Positions 39,119 through 46,375 of a stretch of DNA of 64,000 bases are shown in pieces (position 1 is the first letter of the stretch; every line of letters begins with the position of its first letter). The DNA is from Chryseobacterium sp. MYb264 (GTDB lineage: Bacteria > Bacteroidota > Bacteroidia > Flavobacteriales > Weeksellaceae): contig NZ_CP142422.1 in assembly GCF_035974275.1 (NCBI RefSeq), forward strand, positions 3,162,001 to 3,226,000. Direction: 5' to 3'. The translations under genes and the position numbers were made by a program. The notes under the pieces were generated by a model. It was not told where the DNA came from and made no database searches. It worked only from the letters and a program-made list of their open reading frames with translations.

Positions 39119-40573
39119 ATGTCAGACATAGAAGAAATAGAAGTACGCGGCGGACAGGGACAAGTTCTGGATCCTGAGACTTACAGAGATTCTATAGGCA
39201 CGATGGATCAATCCGGAAAGAGAAGATGGGTTTTTCCAAGAAAACCGAAAGGTAAATTTACCAACTATAGAAACATTGTAAGTTATCTTTTATTATTAGT
39301 TTATTTTGCGGTTCCGTTTATTAAGATAAATGGCAACCCCCTGATTTTATTTAACGTCATCGATAGAGAGTTTTTCATCTTCGGACAACCTTTCTATCCT
39401 CAAGACTTTTTCATCCTTACTTTAGGAGCCATTGCCTCTTTAATATTCATTATTGTATTTACGATTGCATTCGGAAGAATTTTCTGCGGGTGGATTTGCC
39501 CTCAGACAATTTTTATGGAATCTATATTCCGTAAAATAGATTATCTTATTGAAGGAGACCGAAACAGGCAAATGAAGCTTGACCGACAGGAATGGAATTC
39601 TGAAAAAATCTGGAAAAGAAGCTTGAAATGGACGATCTTCGTGATCATCTCTTTAATTATCACCCACTTCATGTTCATGTACATCGTAGGATATGAAGAA
39701 GTTTTGAATATCGTTTCTCAAGGCCCATTTGCCAACCCTACCAACTTTATGGTAATGATTCTTTTTACTGCCGCATTTTATTTTGTATTCGCGTGGTTCA
39801 GAGAGCAGGTTTGTACATTGGTTTGCCCTTACGGAAGATTGCAGGGTGTTTTAATTGATAAAGACACCATCAATGTTTTTTACGATTTTAAAAGAGGTGA
39901 AAACAGATCTAAATGGAGAAAAGGAGAAGACAGAAAAGCAGCCGGAAAAGGAGATTGTATCGATTGTCATCAGTGTGTGGTTGTTTGCCCTACAGGAATC
40001 GACATTAGAGATGGACAACAATTAGAATGTGTAAACTGTACGGCTTGTATTGATGCTTGCGACGAAGTAATGGAGAAAGTAGGTCTTCCAAAAGGGCTGA
40101 TTCGCTATGCTTCTGAAAACGAGATCGAGCAGGAAACAAAATTCAAATTTACCGGAAGAATGAAAGGTTTTGCCATTCTTCTTTTAGGACTTGTTGTATT
40201 TTTAGGGTATCTGTTATCAAGCCGTGGAGAAATGGAGGCTAAATTCATTAAACCTGCAGGAAGTACCTTCTTTGTAAGAGACGGAAAAATTACCAATACC
40301 TACAATTATACTTTCTTAAACAAAACAAACGATAAAAAAATCGTTACCGTTAAAGTTATTTCCCCGGAACATGGTGAAATTATTTACAGCGCATCAAGCA
40401 AAATTACGGTAGAAAGAGATAAAATTACGAAAGGAACCATCAATATCAGCTTCCCGGAAGATGATATGAAACTTTCAAAACAAAATATCACCATTGGGGT
40501 CTATGATATGAAAGGGAAATTGGTAGATTCTTACCAAACCTATTTCGAAGGACCATTTAAATTACAATTTTAA
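39119..40573 (+). CDS. ccoG: cbb3 oxidase accessory ferredoxin CcoG/RdxA
   Basis: A 484-residue membrane iron-sulfur protein needed for copper handling in cbb3 assembly. About five transmembrane helices carry CGWICPQTIFMES and CTLVCPYGR. The soluble part has two 4Fe-4S sites: CIDCHQCVVVCP and CVNCTACIDACDEV. A C-terminal Ig-like FixG domain (residues about 370-484) completes the family architecture. Begins after the hairpin that follows ccoP. Confidence 0.94.
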   Translation: MSDIEEIEVRGGQGQVLDPETYRDSIGTMDQSGKRRWVFPRKPKGKFTNYRNIVSYLLLLVYFAVPFIKINGNPLILFNVIDREFFIFGQPFYPQDFFILTLGAIASLIFIIVFTIAFGRIFCGWICPQTIFMESIFRKIDYLIEGDRNRQMKLDRQEWNSEKIWKRSLKWTIFVIISLIITHFMFMYIVGYEEVLNIVSQGPFANPTNFMVMILFTAAFYFVFAWFREQVCTLVCPYGRLQGVLIDKDTINVFYDFKRGENRSKWRKGEDRKAAGKGDCIDCHQCVVVCPTGIDIRDGQQLECVNCTACIDACDEVMEKVGLPKGLIRYASENEIEQETKFKFTGRMKGFAILLLGLVVFLGYLLSSRGEMEAKFIKPAGSTFFVRDGKITNTYNYTFLNKTNDKKIVTVKVISPEHGEIIYSASSKITVERDKITKGTINISFPEDDMKLSKQNITIGVYDMKGKLVDSYQTYFEGPFKLQF

Positions 40574-40582
40574 ATTTTAGAA

Positions 40583-41035
40583 ATGAAGAACTTTAGTTGG
40601 GGACACGGTGTTGTAATCGCATTATTTGCGTTCATAGTTTTTATATTATCCATGATGTTTCTTTTCCCAAACGGGCAGAAAAACTCTGAAATGGTAACCG
40701 ATAATTATTATGAAGAAGAACTGCAGTACCAGGATGTAATTGATGCTAAAAAAAGAGCTGACGAACTTCAGGAAAAACCTACGTACAGCCAGGATACAAA
40801 CGGAATAAAAATTTCTTTTCCAAAAGATTATAATAATTCTAATACTACGGTAAAATTTGTTTTAAACAGAACCGACGACCAAAATCTGGATATTAAAAAA
40901 TCTGAACAATTGGATGCGAATCAATCGATTTTAGTACCTGCACAGGTGCTGAAAATGGGAAATTATACCTTACGATTGATGTGGACTAAAGGCAAAACAG
41001 ACTATAGAATGGATTATGATGTGATATGGAAATAG
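40583..41035 (+). CDS. ccoH: FixH-family assembly protein CcoH
   Basis: A 150-residue protein with one N-terminal membrane helix (residues 8-29) and a periplasmic Ig-like domain ending LRLMWTKGKTDYRMDYDVIWK. FixH/CcoH is needed for cbb3 oxidase assembly. Its end overlaps the next gene by 10 bp. Confidence 0.88.
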   Translation: MKNFSWGHGVVIALFAFIVFILSMMFLFPNGQKNSEMVTDNYYEEELQYQDVIDAKKRADELQEKPTYSQDTNGIKISFPKDYNNSNTTVKFVLNRTDDQNLDIKKSEQLDANQSILVPAQVLKMGNYTLRLMWTKGKTDYRMDYDVIWK

Positions 41036-41793
41036 CACTTATTGTTTCGGCAATCGGATTAGGTTTTGCTTCCGGATTTCACTGTATCGGAATGTGCGGA
41101 CCTATTGCGCTGTCGATGGGATTAACAAAAAAACAGGCTACCAATTTTTACCTTCAGAATCTCACATACCAATTCGGTAGAATTTTCACCTATTCACTTT
41201 TGGGCGCGATCTTAGGAATTATTGGCGAAGGTTTTGAAATGGCCGGAATTCAGCAATACCTTACCATTGGTGTCGGTATTTTGCTGATCATTATGGCTTT
41301 ATTTTCATTCGGAGGAAAAGATTTTGCTTCAAAGATTCCTTTTTTCTCTAAGTTTTTATTTAAAGTTAAATCAAACTTAGGAAGATTACTTCAAAAGGCT
41401 GATTACCGTTCAAGATTCACCACCGGTATTTTAAACGGATTTTTACCTTGCGGAATGGTTTATATGGCGCTTACCGCAAGTCTTGCCAGTGGCGGAATTT
41501 GGCAGGGAGCTTCTTATATGGCTTTATTCGGATTGGGAACCCTTCCGTTCATGTTTGCGGTAGTTTTGGTGGGAAATCTAATGAATCAGGCTTTTAGAAT
41601 TAAAGTTTTAAAAGCAATTCCTATAGTCATGATCATTTTGGGCGGATTATTCATCGTAAGAGGTCTTGAATTGGGAATTCCTTATATTTCGCCAAGAGCA
41701 GAAGCTATGACGATCTCAAAAGACAATCAGGGCGACTGTCATTTACCGGGAGATCACAGTACGCATCAACATTCGAATACGAATTGTCACTAA
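41026..41793 (+). CDS. SafE-type membrane protein with His-rich tail
   Basis: A 255-residue inner-membrane protein of the sulfite exporter TauE/SafE-type (DsbD-like transmembrane) superfamily, with about six helices. FHCIGMCGPIALSM near residue 18 and FLPCGMVYMAL near residue 138 hold paired cysteines. The C-terminus (GDCHLPGDHSTHQHSNTNCH) is His/Cys-rich and looks metal-binding. Members are common beside cbb3 oxidase genes in Bacteroidota; a role in copper transfer is inference. It overlaps ccoH by 10 bp. Confidence 0.8.
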   Translation: MEIALIVSAIGLGFASGFHCIGMCGPIALSMGLTKKQATNFYLQNLTYQFGRIFTYSLLGAILGIIGEGFEMAGIQQYLTIGVGILLIIMALFSFGGKDFASKIPFFSKFLFKVKSNLGRLLQKADYRSRFTTGILNGFLPCGMVYMALTASLASGGIWQGASYMALFGLGTLPFMFAVVLVGNLMNQAFRIKVLKAIPIVMIILGGLFIVRGLELGIPYISPRAEAMTISKDNQGDCHLPGDHSTHQHSNTNCH

Positions 41794-41808
41794 TCATACA
41801 TTAAAACC

Positions 41809-42555
41809 ATGAAAAAAACATTCTTTTTACTCATTATCAGCCTTTTTGCTTTGCAGTCTTGTAAGATTAACTCCGAAATAGTTTATCATAAAGATGCAGC
41901 ATCTACGGCCATTACCGATATTGATATTAAAGATTTTGTAAAAGAGATGAAAGCAATGACACCTGATTCTCTGAAGAACAAAGAGTTTGGTGATATGGAT
42001 AAACTTCCCTCAACGTGGACGAGTTTTTACGATCTGGAAAAGCAACAGGGAAAACTGAAAACCAAAGATCCGGATTCATTGCGTTTGATGAAGAAAATGT
42101 TTTTAAAATCTACAAAGGAAAATAATGAACCGACAGCTTTTGCTTTAAAGCTGGATCATTTTAACCAAAGTGATTACAAACAATTGAATGCTTACACTCA
42201 ACAGGAAAAATTACCTTTAGATCAAAACATCTATAACAATTGGGACGGGAAAACATTAACCATCGATACCGATAATTTTAATATTAAAAGCATTGAAGAT
42301 GCAATGAGCAAAAATTCTCCTGCAGGAGGTTCTGAAAGCGAAGGCAGCACCAAAGGAATGCTTATGATGTTCTTAAAACAGGTAGGAACGACCCTAAAAT
42401 TCGACAGCAAGATAAAATCCATCACCGGAAAACATGATTGGCTGAAGCAGATCGACGATCATTCTGTGAAAATAGAATACGATCTGGAATCGCTTTACGA
42501 CAAAGAAAAAAAACTAACCAACAAGGATAAAAAAATCATCATTGTTACCGAATAA
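41809..42555 (+). CDS. Lipoprotein, unknown function
   Basis: A 248-residue lipoprotein with signal MKKTFFLLIISLFALQS followed by the acylated Cys at residue 18. The body is helical and charged, with a short Gly/Ser linker near residue 175, and has no recognised domain. It starts 16 bp after the SafE-like gene and ends at a terminator, so it is the last gene of the cbb3 transcript. Homologues of unknown function are found in many Bacteroidota envelope gene sets. Confidence 0.65.
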   Translation: MKKTFFLLIISLFALQSCKINSEIVYHKDAASTAITDIDIKDFVKEMKAMTPDSLKNKEFGDMDKLPSTWTSFYDLEKQQGKLKTKDPDSLRLMKKMFLKSTKENNEPTAFALKLDHFNQSDYKQLNAYTQQEKLPLDQNIYNNWDGKTLTIDTDNFNIKSIEDAMSKNSPAGGSESEGSTKGMLMMFLKQVGTTLKFDSKIKSITGKHDWLKQIDDHSVKIEYDLESLYDKEKKLTNKDKKIIIVTE

Positions 42556-42561
42556 ATGAAG

Positions 42562-42588
42562 CCACCGAAAATTTCGGTGGTTTTTTTG
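42562..42588 (+). terminator. Rho-independent terminator of the cbb3 locus
   Basis: CCACCGAAA-A-TTTCGGTGG followed by seven T, 7 bp past the lipoprotein stop: a perfect 9-bp stem. Confidence 0.9.
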
Positions 42589-42690
42589 TTGGATATGTTT
42601 GTATTTTTAAATGGTTTGTTTTGGGGTGGGATTACAAATTTCACAATACCTCCAAAACATAAAACTTTTCAACATTATAGTTTTATTTAA

Positions 42691-42881
42691 CTACACGTAA
42701 TTATTCATAAACTGTAAATCCACAATAGATTCTCGAGGAAATTCCGGATTGTAATACAAAGTGGTAGTTTTCTGCATTTTTAATATAACTTCCGTGCTTT
42801 CCTTTGAAAATGGAAAGAATATTTTCTTTTAAAATATTTTTTGATCATAGATAAAAAATGTTTACTCAATTTATTTTTCAT
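42691..42881 (-). pseudogene. Decayed small gene next to effector fragment
   Basis: An ATG at 42881 overlaps the stop of the effector fragment (42871), the arrangement expected for an immunity gene. The first 15 or so codons (MKNKLSKHFLSMIKK) lead into several broken frames. Two downstream frames stay open to 42701 (ending SRIYCGFTVYE) and to 42691 (ending SIVDLQFMNNYV), and both look protein-like. Frame and identity are unresolved; it is probably a degraded coding remnant. Confidence 0.3.
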
Positions 42882-43248
42882 GGTATTTATTTTGCGGGAT
42901 ATTGCCTATATGTATTACCTGTTCATCATGGTATTTCTCAAAGAATTTATGAAAATTTATTCGCATAATCTCAGGTTTCATAATTGTTGCTTCTCCTCCT
43001 AAAAAAGTTATAAAAAAGTAAAGATGCCCCATGTAGGTCGTCCAAGTATTATCTGCTATAGTTAAATAATCTTTCACTGCAAAATCTTTTCTTCTCATAC
43101 TTAAGTTTACTATTGTCGGAGTTGGCCATATTCTATCAAGTGCACGTGCAAAAAATCTATAATTTCCTTCTTCATCCTTATGGATTCCAAACTGCCTGTG
43201 TCCAGAAAATGGTTGAGTTTTACTTTTCTGAGATTTTGTGTTTGGCAT
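42871..43248 (-). pseudogene. C-terminal fragment of a Bacteroidota effector-like protein
   Basis: About 108 residues of recognisable domain: FSGHRQFGI, YRFFARALDRIWPTP, then DNTWTTYMGHLYFFITFLGG and a terminal FEKYHDEQ segment. By memory this resembles a GNRQFG-YTF--RGVDR domain found at the C-terminus of predicted Flavobacteriia effectors; the exact family is not certain. Upstream it has no proper start: it runs out of frame through the N-terminal signal of a sixth lipoprotein copy (43292). It is probably the end of an older effector joined by recombination, not an expressed gene. Confidence 0.5.
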
Positions 43249-43292
43249 TGCATAAATATACTCAACCAAATAAATATCAATATCTTTCTCAT
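43205..43292 (-). pseudogene. Truncated sixth copy of the tandem lipoprotein
   Basis: From ATG 43292, one base after the stop of the fifth copy, the signal MRKILIFIWLSIFMQCQTQN is intact, like the copies upstream. About 8 codons later the sequence passes into the effector fragment in another frame. Copy 45143 matches it longest (AAAATCTCA-AAA-A-AAAAC). It marks a recombination junction at about 43205-43215. Confidence 0.6.
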
Positions 43293-43293
43293 A

Positions 43294-43914
43294 TTAATAG
43301 CTATCATAAGGAAATTCTTCTCTCTTAATCACCTTTCCCGTCTGCCCATCCAAAGTAATTTTTACTTCTTTTTCCTGTTTATTTAAAGAAATGATATAAG
43401 AAAGCAGCCAGACTTTTTTACCATCTAGCTCATTTTTATAAACACTGGTTTGATAGCCGTCTCTTTCATGATAGCCCTTAGAAAGCTTAATGTTATTTTT
43501 TTCACAGTATTTTACAATATCTCTTGGTTTAAATAAATATCCAGAATCGGTATCTTCTTCTTTTATTAGGCTACCTTCTTCATTATAATGATACCAAATT
43601 CCAATTGCTGAACCTTCATTAAAGGAAATACCTTTATCCTTAATAATTCCATTCTTATGAAAATTTTTACCTAAATTAAAATATAAGTTTTGTGGATAAA
43701 AATATTCTACAAAGCCATTTTTATATGAAAAAGATTTGACTGTACAATCCTCCGTCTTTATTAGGTAGCTATTATTTTTCTTCCGTTTTTGGAAAGTTAA
43801 TACATCAAATTTTTCAACCTTATTATTAAGTTGCAAAATTGTAGATTCTTCTATGTTTTGTGTTTGGCATTGCATAAATATACTCAACCAAATAAATATC
43901 ACTAGCTTTCTCAT
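43294..43914 (-). CDS. Tandem YwqK/MORN-like lipoprotein, copy 5 (candidate immunity)
   Basis: A 206-residue protein with lipoprotein signal (MRKLVIFIWLSIFMQC), a divergent middle (residues 20-90) and the conserved C-terminal half. This runs from GIWYHYNEEGSLIKEEDT through KNNIKLSKGYHERDGYQTS to KREEFPYDSY. The section around ENGIIKDKG/GIWYHYNEEG resembles MORN/YwqK antitoxin-like repeats. It starts one base after the stop of copy 4. Candidate immunity protein against the protease effector at 46372; it differs from its sisters mostly in the middle. Function is inference from order and family resemblance. Confidence 0.7.
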   Translation of the reverse strand: MRKLVIFIWLSIFMQCQTQNIEESTILQLNNKVEKFDVLTFQKRKKNNSYLIKTEDCTVKSFSYKNGFVEYFYPQNLYFNLGKNFHKNGIIKDKGISFNEGSAIGIWYHYNEEGSLIKEEDTDSGYLFKPRDIVKYCEKNNIKLSKGYHERDGYQTSVYKNELDGKKVWLLSYIISLNKQEKEVKITLDGQTGKVIKREEFPYDSY

Positions 43915-43915
43915 A

Positions 43916-44533
43916 TTAATAGCTATCGTAAGGAAATTCTTCTCTCTTAATCACTTTTCCCGTTTGCCCATCCAAGGTCAGTTTTACTTCTTTTTCCTGT
44001 TTATTTAAAGAAATGATATAAGAAAGCAGCCAAACTTTTTTACCATCTAACTCATTTTTATAAACACTGGTTTGATAACCATCTCCTTCATGATAACCTT
44101 TGGAAAGTTCAATGTTATTTTTTTTACAATATTTTATGATATCTTCGGGTGTAAAAGCGTAAGCTTCATCTGTATTTTCTTCTTTTATCAATTTTCCATC
44201 CTCATCAAAGTGATACCAAACTCCTATAGAAGCTCCTTTAATAAATCCAATTCCTTTTTCTTTTATATTTCCAGACTTATAAAACAAATAATTAAAACAA
44301 AAAATATTTTGCTGATAAATCTGTCTTATAAAGCCATATGACTGTATATCCTCAAGAATTAATTGATTTTGATTTTTTAATACTCTACTTCCTCTTACTG
44401 CATTATTTTCAAAATCTTTAATATTAAATTTTTCAAAAGAGTCATTAACCAAAGGAATTTTCAATGTATCTCTTTTCTGAGTCTGGCATTGCATAAATAT
44501 GCTTAACCAAATAAATATTAATATTTTTTTCAT
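43916..44533 (-). CDS. Tandem YwqK/MORN-like lipoprotein, copy 4 (candidate immunity)
   Basis: A 205-residue paralogue with signal MKKILIFIWLSIFMQC at ATG 44533, one base after copy 3's stop; the ORF's longer start at 44548 lies inside copy 3. The middle (VNDSFEKFNIKDFENNAVRGS) is closest to copy 2, with NAVRG shared. The end (SKGYHEGDGYQTSVYKNELD) is nearly identical to all copies, with Gly in place of Arg at GYHE(R/G)DGYQ. Candidate immunity protein. Confidence 0.7.
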   Translation of the reverse strand: MKKILIFIWLSIFMQCQTQKRDTLKIPLVNDSFEKFNIKDFENNAVRGSRVLKNQNQLILEDIQSYGFIRQIYQQNIFCFNYLFYKSGNIKEKGIGFIKGASIGVWYHFDEDGKLIKEENTDEAYAFTPEDIIKYCKKNNIELSKGYHEGDGYQTSVYKNELDGKKVWLLSYIISLNKQEKEVKLTLDGQTGKVIKREEFPYDSY

Positions 44534-44534
44534 A

Positions 44535-45143
44535 TTAATAGCTATCATAAGGAAATTCTTCTCTCTTAATCACCTTTCCCGTTTGTCCGTCCAAAGTAAG
44601 CTTTATTTCTTTATCCTGTTTATTTAAAGAAATGATATAAGAAAGCAGCCAGACTTTTTTACCATTGAGCTCATTTTTATAAACACTTGTTTGATAGCCG
44701 TCTCTTTCATGATAACCTTTAGAAAGTTCGATGTTGTTTTTTTTACAATATTTTATGATATCTTCGGGGGTAAAAGCGTACCCCTCATCCATATTTTCTT
44801 TTTTTACTAATGTTCCTACTTCATCAAAAAAGCACCAAACACCTATAGGTGAACCTTGAATAAATGCCCAGCCTTTATTTTCTATATTTCGTGACGGATT
44901 AAAGTTTTTAATGGACATAAAATAACTATCCGTCTCGTAACGAGCTTCTCCAAAACCCACATTAGCAGAAGTGTAGATAATATGCTCTTTCTGATTTATA
45001 ACATCAATTCTAGATTCATCATCCATTTTTTGATCAAATCTTTCAAAACTACAATCTAAATTCAGCAAGTTTTGTTTTTTGAGATTTTGTGTATGGCATT
45101 GCATAAATATGCTCAACCAAATAAATATCAATAGCTTTTTCAT
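44535..45143 (-). CDS. Tandem YwqK/MORN-like lipoprotein, copy 3 (candidate immunity)
   Basis: A 202-residue paralogue with signal MKKLLIFIWLSIFMQC at ATG 45143, one base after copy 2's stop. Its middle is the most divergent of the set (FDQKMDDESRIDVINQKEH, GFGEARYETDSYF). The WY motif at the start of the conserved half reads VWCFFDEVGTLV instead of the usual (I/V)WY(H/Y). From EDIIKYCKKNNIELSKGYHE to the end it is almost identical to copies 2 and 4. This pattern of variable middle and constant end suggests diversification with gene conversion. Confidence 0.7.
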   Translation of the reverse strand: MKKLLIFIWLSIFMQCHTQNLKKQNLLNLDCSFERFDQKMDDESRIDVINQKEHIIYTSANVGFGEARYETDSYFMSIKNFNPSRNIENKGWAFIQGSPIGVWCFFDEVGTLVKKENMDEGYAFTPEDIIKYCKKNNIELSKGYHERDGYQTSVYKNELNGKKVWLLSYIISLNKQDKEIKLTLDGQTGKVIKREEFPYDSY

Positions 45144-45144
45144 A

Positions 45145-45756
45145 TTAATAGCTATCGTAAGGAAATTCTTCTCTCTTAATTACCTTTCCCGTTTGCCCGT
45201 CCAAGGTAAGTTTTACTTCTTTTTCCTGTTTATTTAAAGAAGCGAGATAAGAGATTAGCCAAACTTTTTTACCATCTAACTCATTTTTATAAACACTTGT
45301 TTGATAGCCGTCTCTTTCATGATAACCTTTAGAAAGTTCAATGTTATTTTTTTTACAATATTTTATTATATCTTCGGGGGTAAAAGCGTAACCTTCATCT
45401 GTATTTTCTTCTTTTATCAATCTTCCTGCCTCATCAAAATAATACCAAATTCCGACTTGAGATCCAATATTAAATAAAGCTCCCTTCTTTTCAATATTTC
45501 CATTATTAAAAAAAAACTTATTTATTTTAAAAAAAGAATCTAAGCTATAGTTTCTTTCTCTATAACCTGGTGATTGAAAATCTTGAAAAGAACTTATTTT
45601 ATTATCCTTAAATTCAAGCATTCCTCGTACGGCATTTTTATTAAAATTTTCGATATTGAACTTTTCAAAAGAACTGTCTGTTTTAGGAATCACTTTATTT
45701 TGTGTATGACATTGAATAAATAAACTAAGCCATAGAAATATCAATATTTTTTTCAT
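45145..45756 (-). CDS. Tandem YwqK/MORN-like lipoprotein, copy 2 (candidate immunity)
   Basis: A paralogue of about 203 residues. The start at ATG 45756 (MKKILIFLWLSLFIQC) follows copy 1's stop by one base; the longer frame to 45813 lies within copy 1. The middle reads DSSFEKFNIENFNKNAVRG and then SPGYRERNYSLDSFF, a block also recognisable in copy 1 (NPGYLEELYKDDDYF). The constant half begins VGIWYYFDEAGRLIKEENT. Candidate immunity protein. Confidence 0.7.
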   Translation of the reverse strand: MKKILIFLWLSLFIQCHTQNKVIPKTDSSFEKFNIENFNKNAVRGMLEFKDNKISSFQDFQSPGYRERNYSLDSFFKINKFFFNNGNIEKKGALFNIGSQVGIWYYFDEAGRLIKEENTDEGYAFTPEDIIKYCKKNNIELSKGYHERDGYQTSVYKNELDGKKVWLISYLASLNKQEKEVKLTLDGQTGKVIKREEFPYDSY

Positions 45757-45757
45757 A

Positions 45758-46375
45758 TTAATAATTATCATAAGGAAATTCTTCTCTTTTAATCTCTTTT
45801 CCCGTCTGCCCATCCAAGATCAGCTTGATTTCTTTATCCTGTTTATTTAAAGAATTGATATAAGAAATCAGCCATACTTTTTTACCATCTACTTCATTTT
45901 TATAGATTCTGGTTTGATAGCCGTTCCTCTCATGATAACCCTTAGAAAGCTCAATGTTATTTTTTTTACAGTATTCTACAATATCTTCTGGCTTAAATAA
46001 ATATCCGAAATCGGTATCTTCTTGTTTTGTAAGGTTACCTTCTTCATTATAATGATACCAAATTCCGATTGATGAACCTTTATTAAAAGAGATACCTTTT
46101 TTTTTAATATTACCATTTTCATAAAAAAACTTATCTAATATAAAATAATCATCATCTTTATATAACTCTTCTAAATAGCCAGGATTTTGTGAGTCTTGCC
46201 GAATGGTAAAATTTTCAACTTTAACGACATAACTCCCTCTAATTGATTCTTTTTTAAATTTTTCAATATCAAATTTTTCAAATTTATCATCTATTATTGG
46301 TATGATTTTATTTATATTTTGCGTTTGACAATGAATAAATATACTTAACCACAGAAATATTAATATTTTTTTCAT
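45758..46375 (-). CDS. Tandem YwqK/MORN-like lipoprotein, copy 1 (candidate immunity)
   Basis: A 205-residue paralogue next to the protease effector: its ATG overlaps the effector's stop by 4 bp (ATGA), which couples their translation and makes it the prime candidate for the cognate immunity protein. The signal is MKKILIFLWLSIFIHC. The MORN-like block is FFYENGNIKKKGISF and GIWYHYNEEGNLTKQ. The constant end has several substitutions against the others (RIYKNEVD, TGKEIKREEFPYDNY), so this copy lies outside the more uniform set of copies 2-5. Confidence 0.75.
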   Translation of the reverse strand: MKKILIFLWLSIFIHCQTQNINKIIPIIDDKFEKFDIEKFKKESIRGSYVVKVENFTIRQDSQNPGYLEELYKDDDYFILDKFFYENGNIKKKGISFNKGSSIGIWYHYNEEGNLTKQEDTDFGYLFKPEDIVEYCKKNNIELSKGYHERNGYQTRIYKNEVDGKKVWLISYINSLNKQDKEIKLILDGQTGKEIKREEFPYDNY

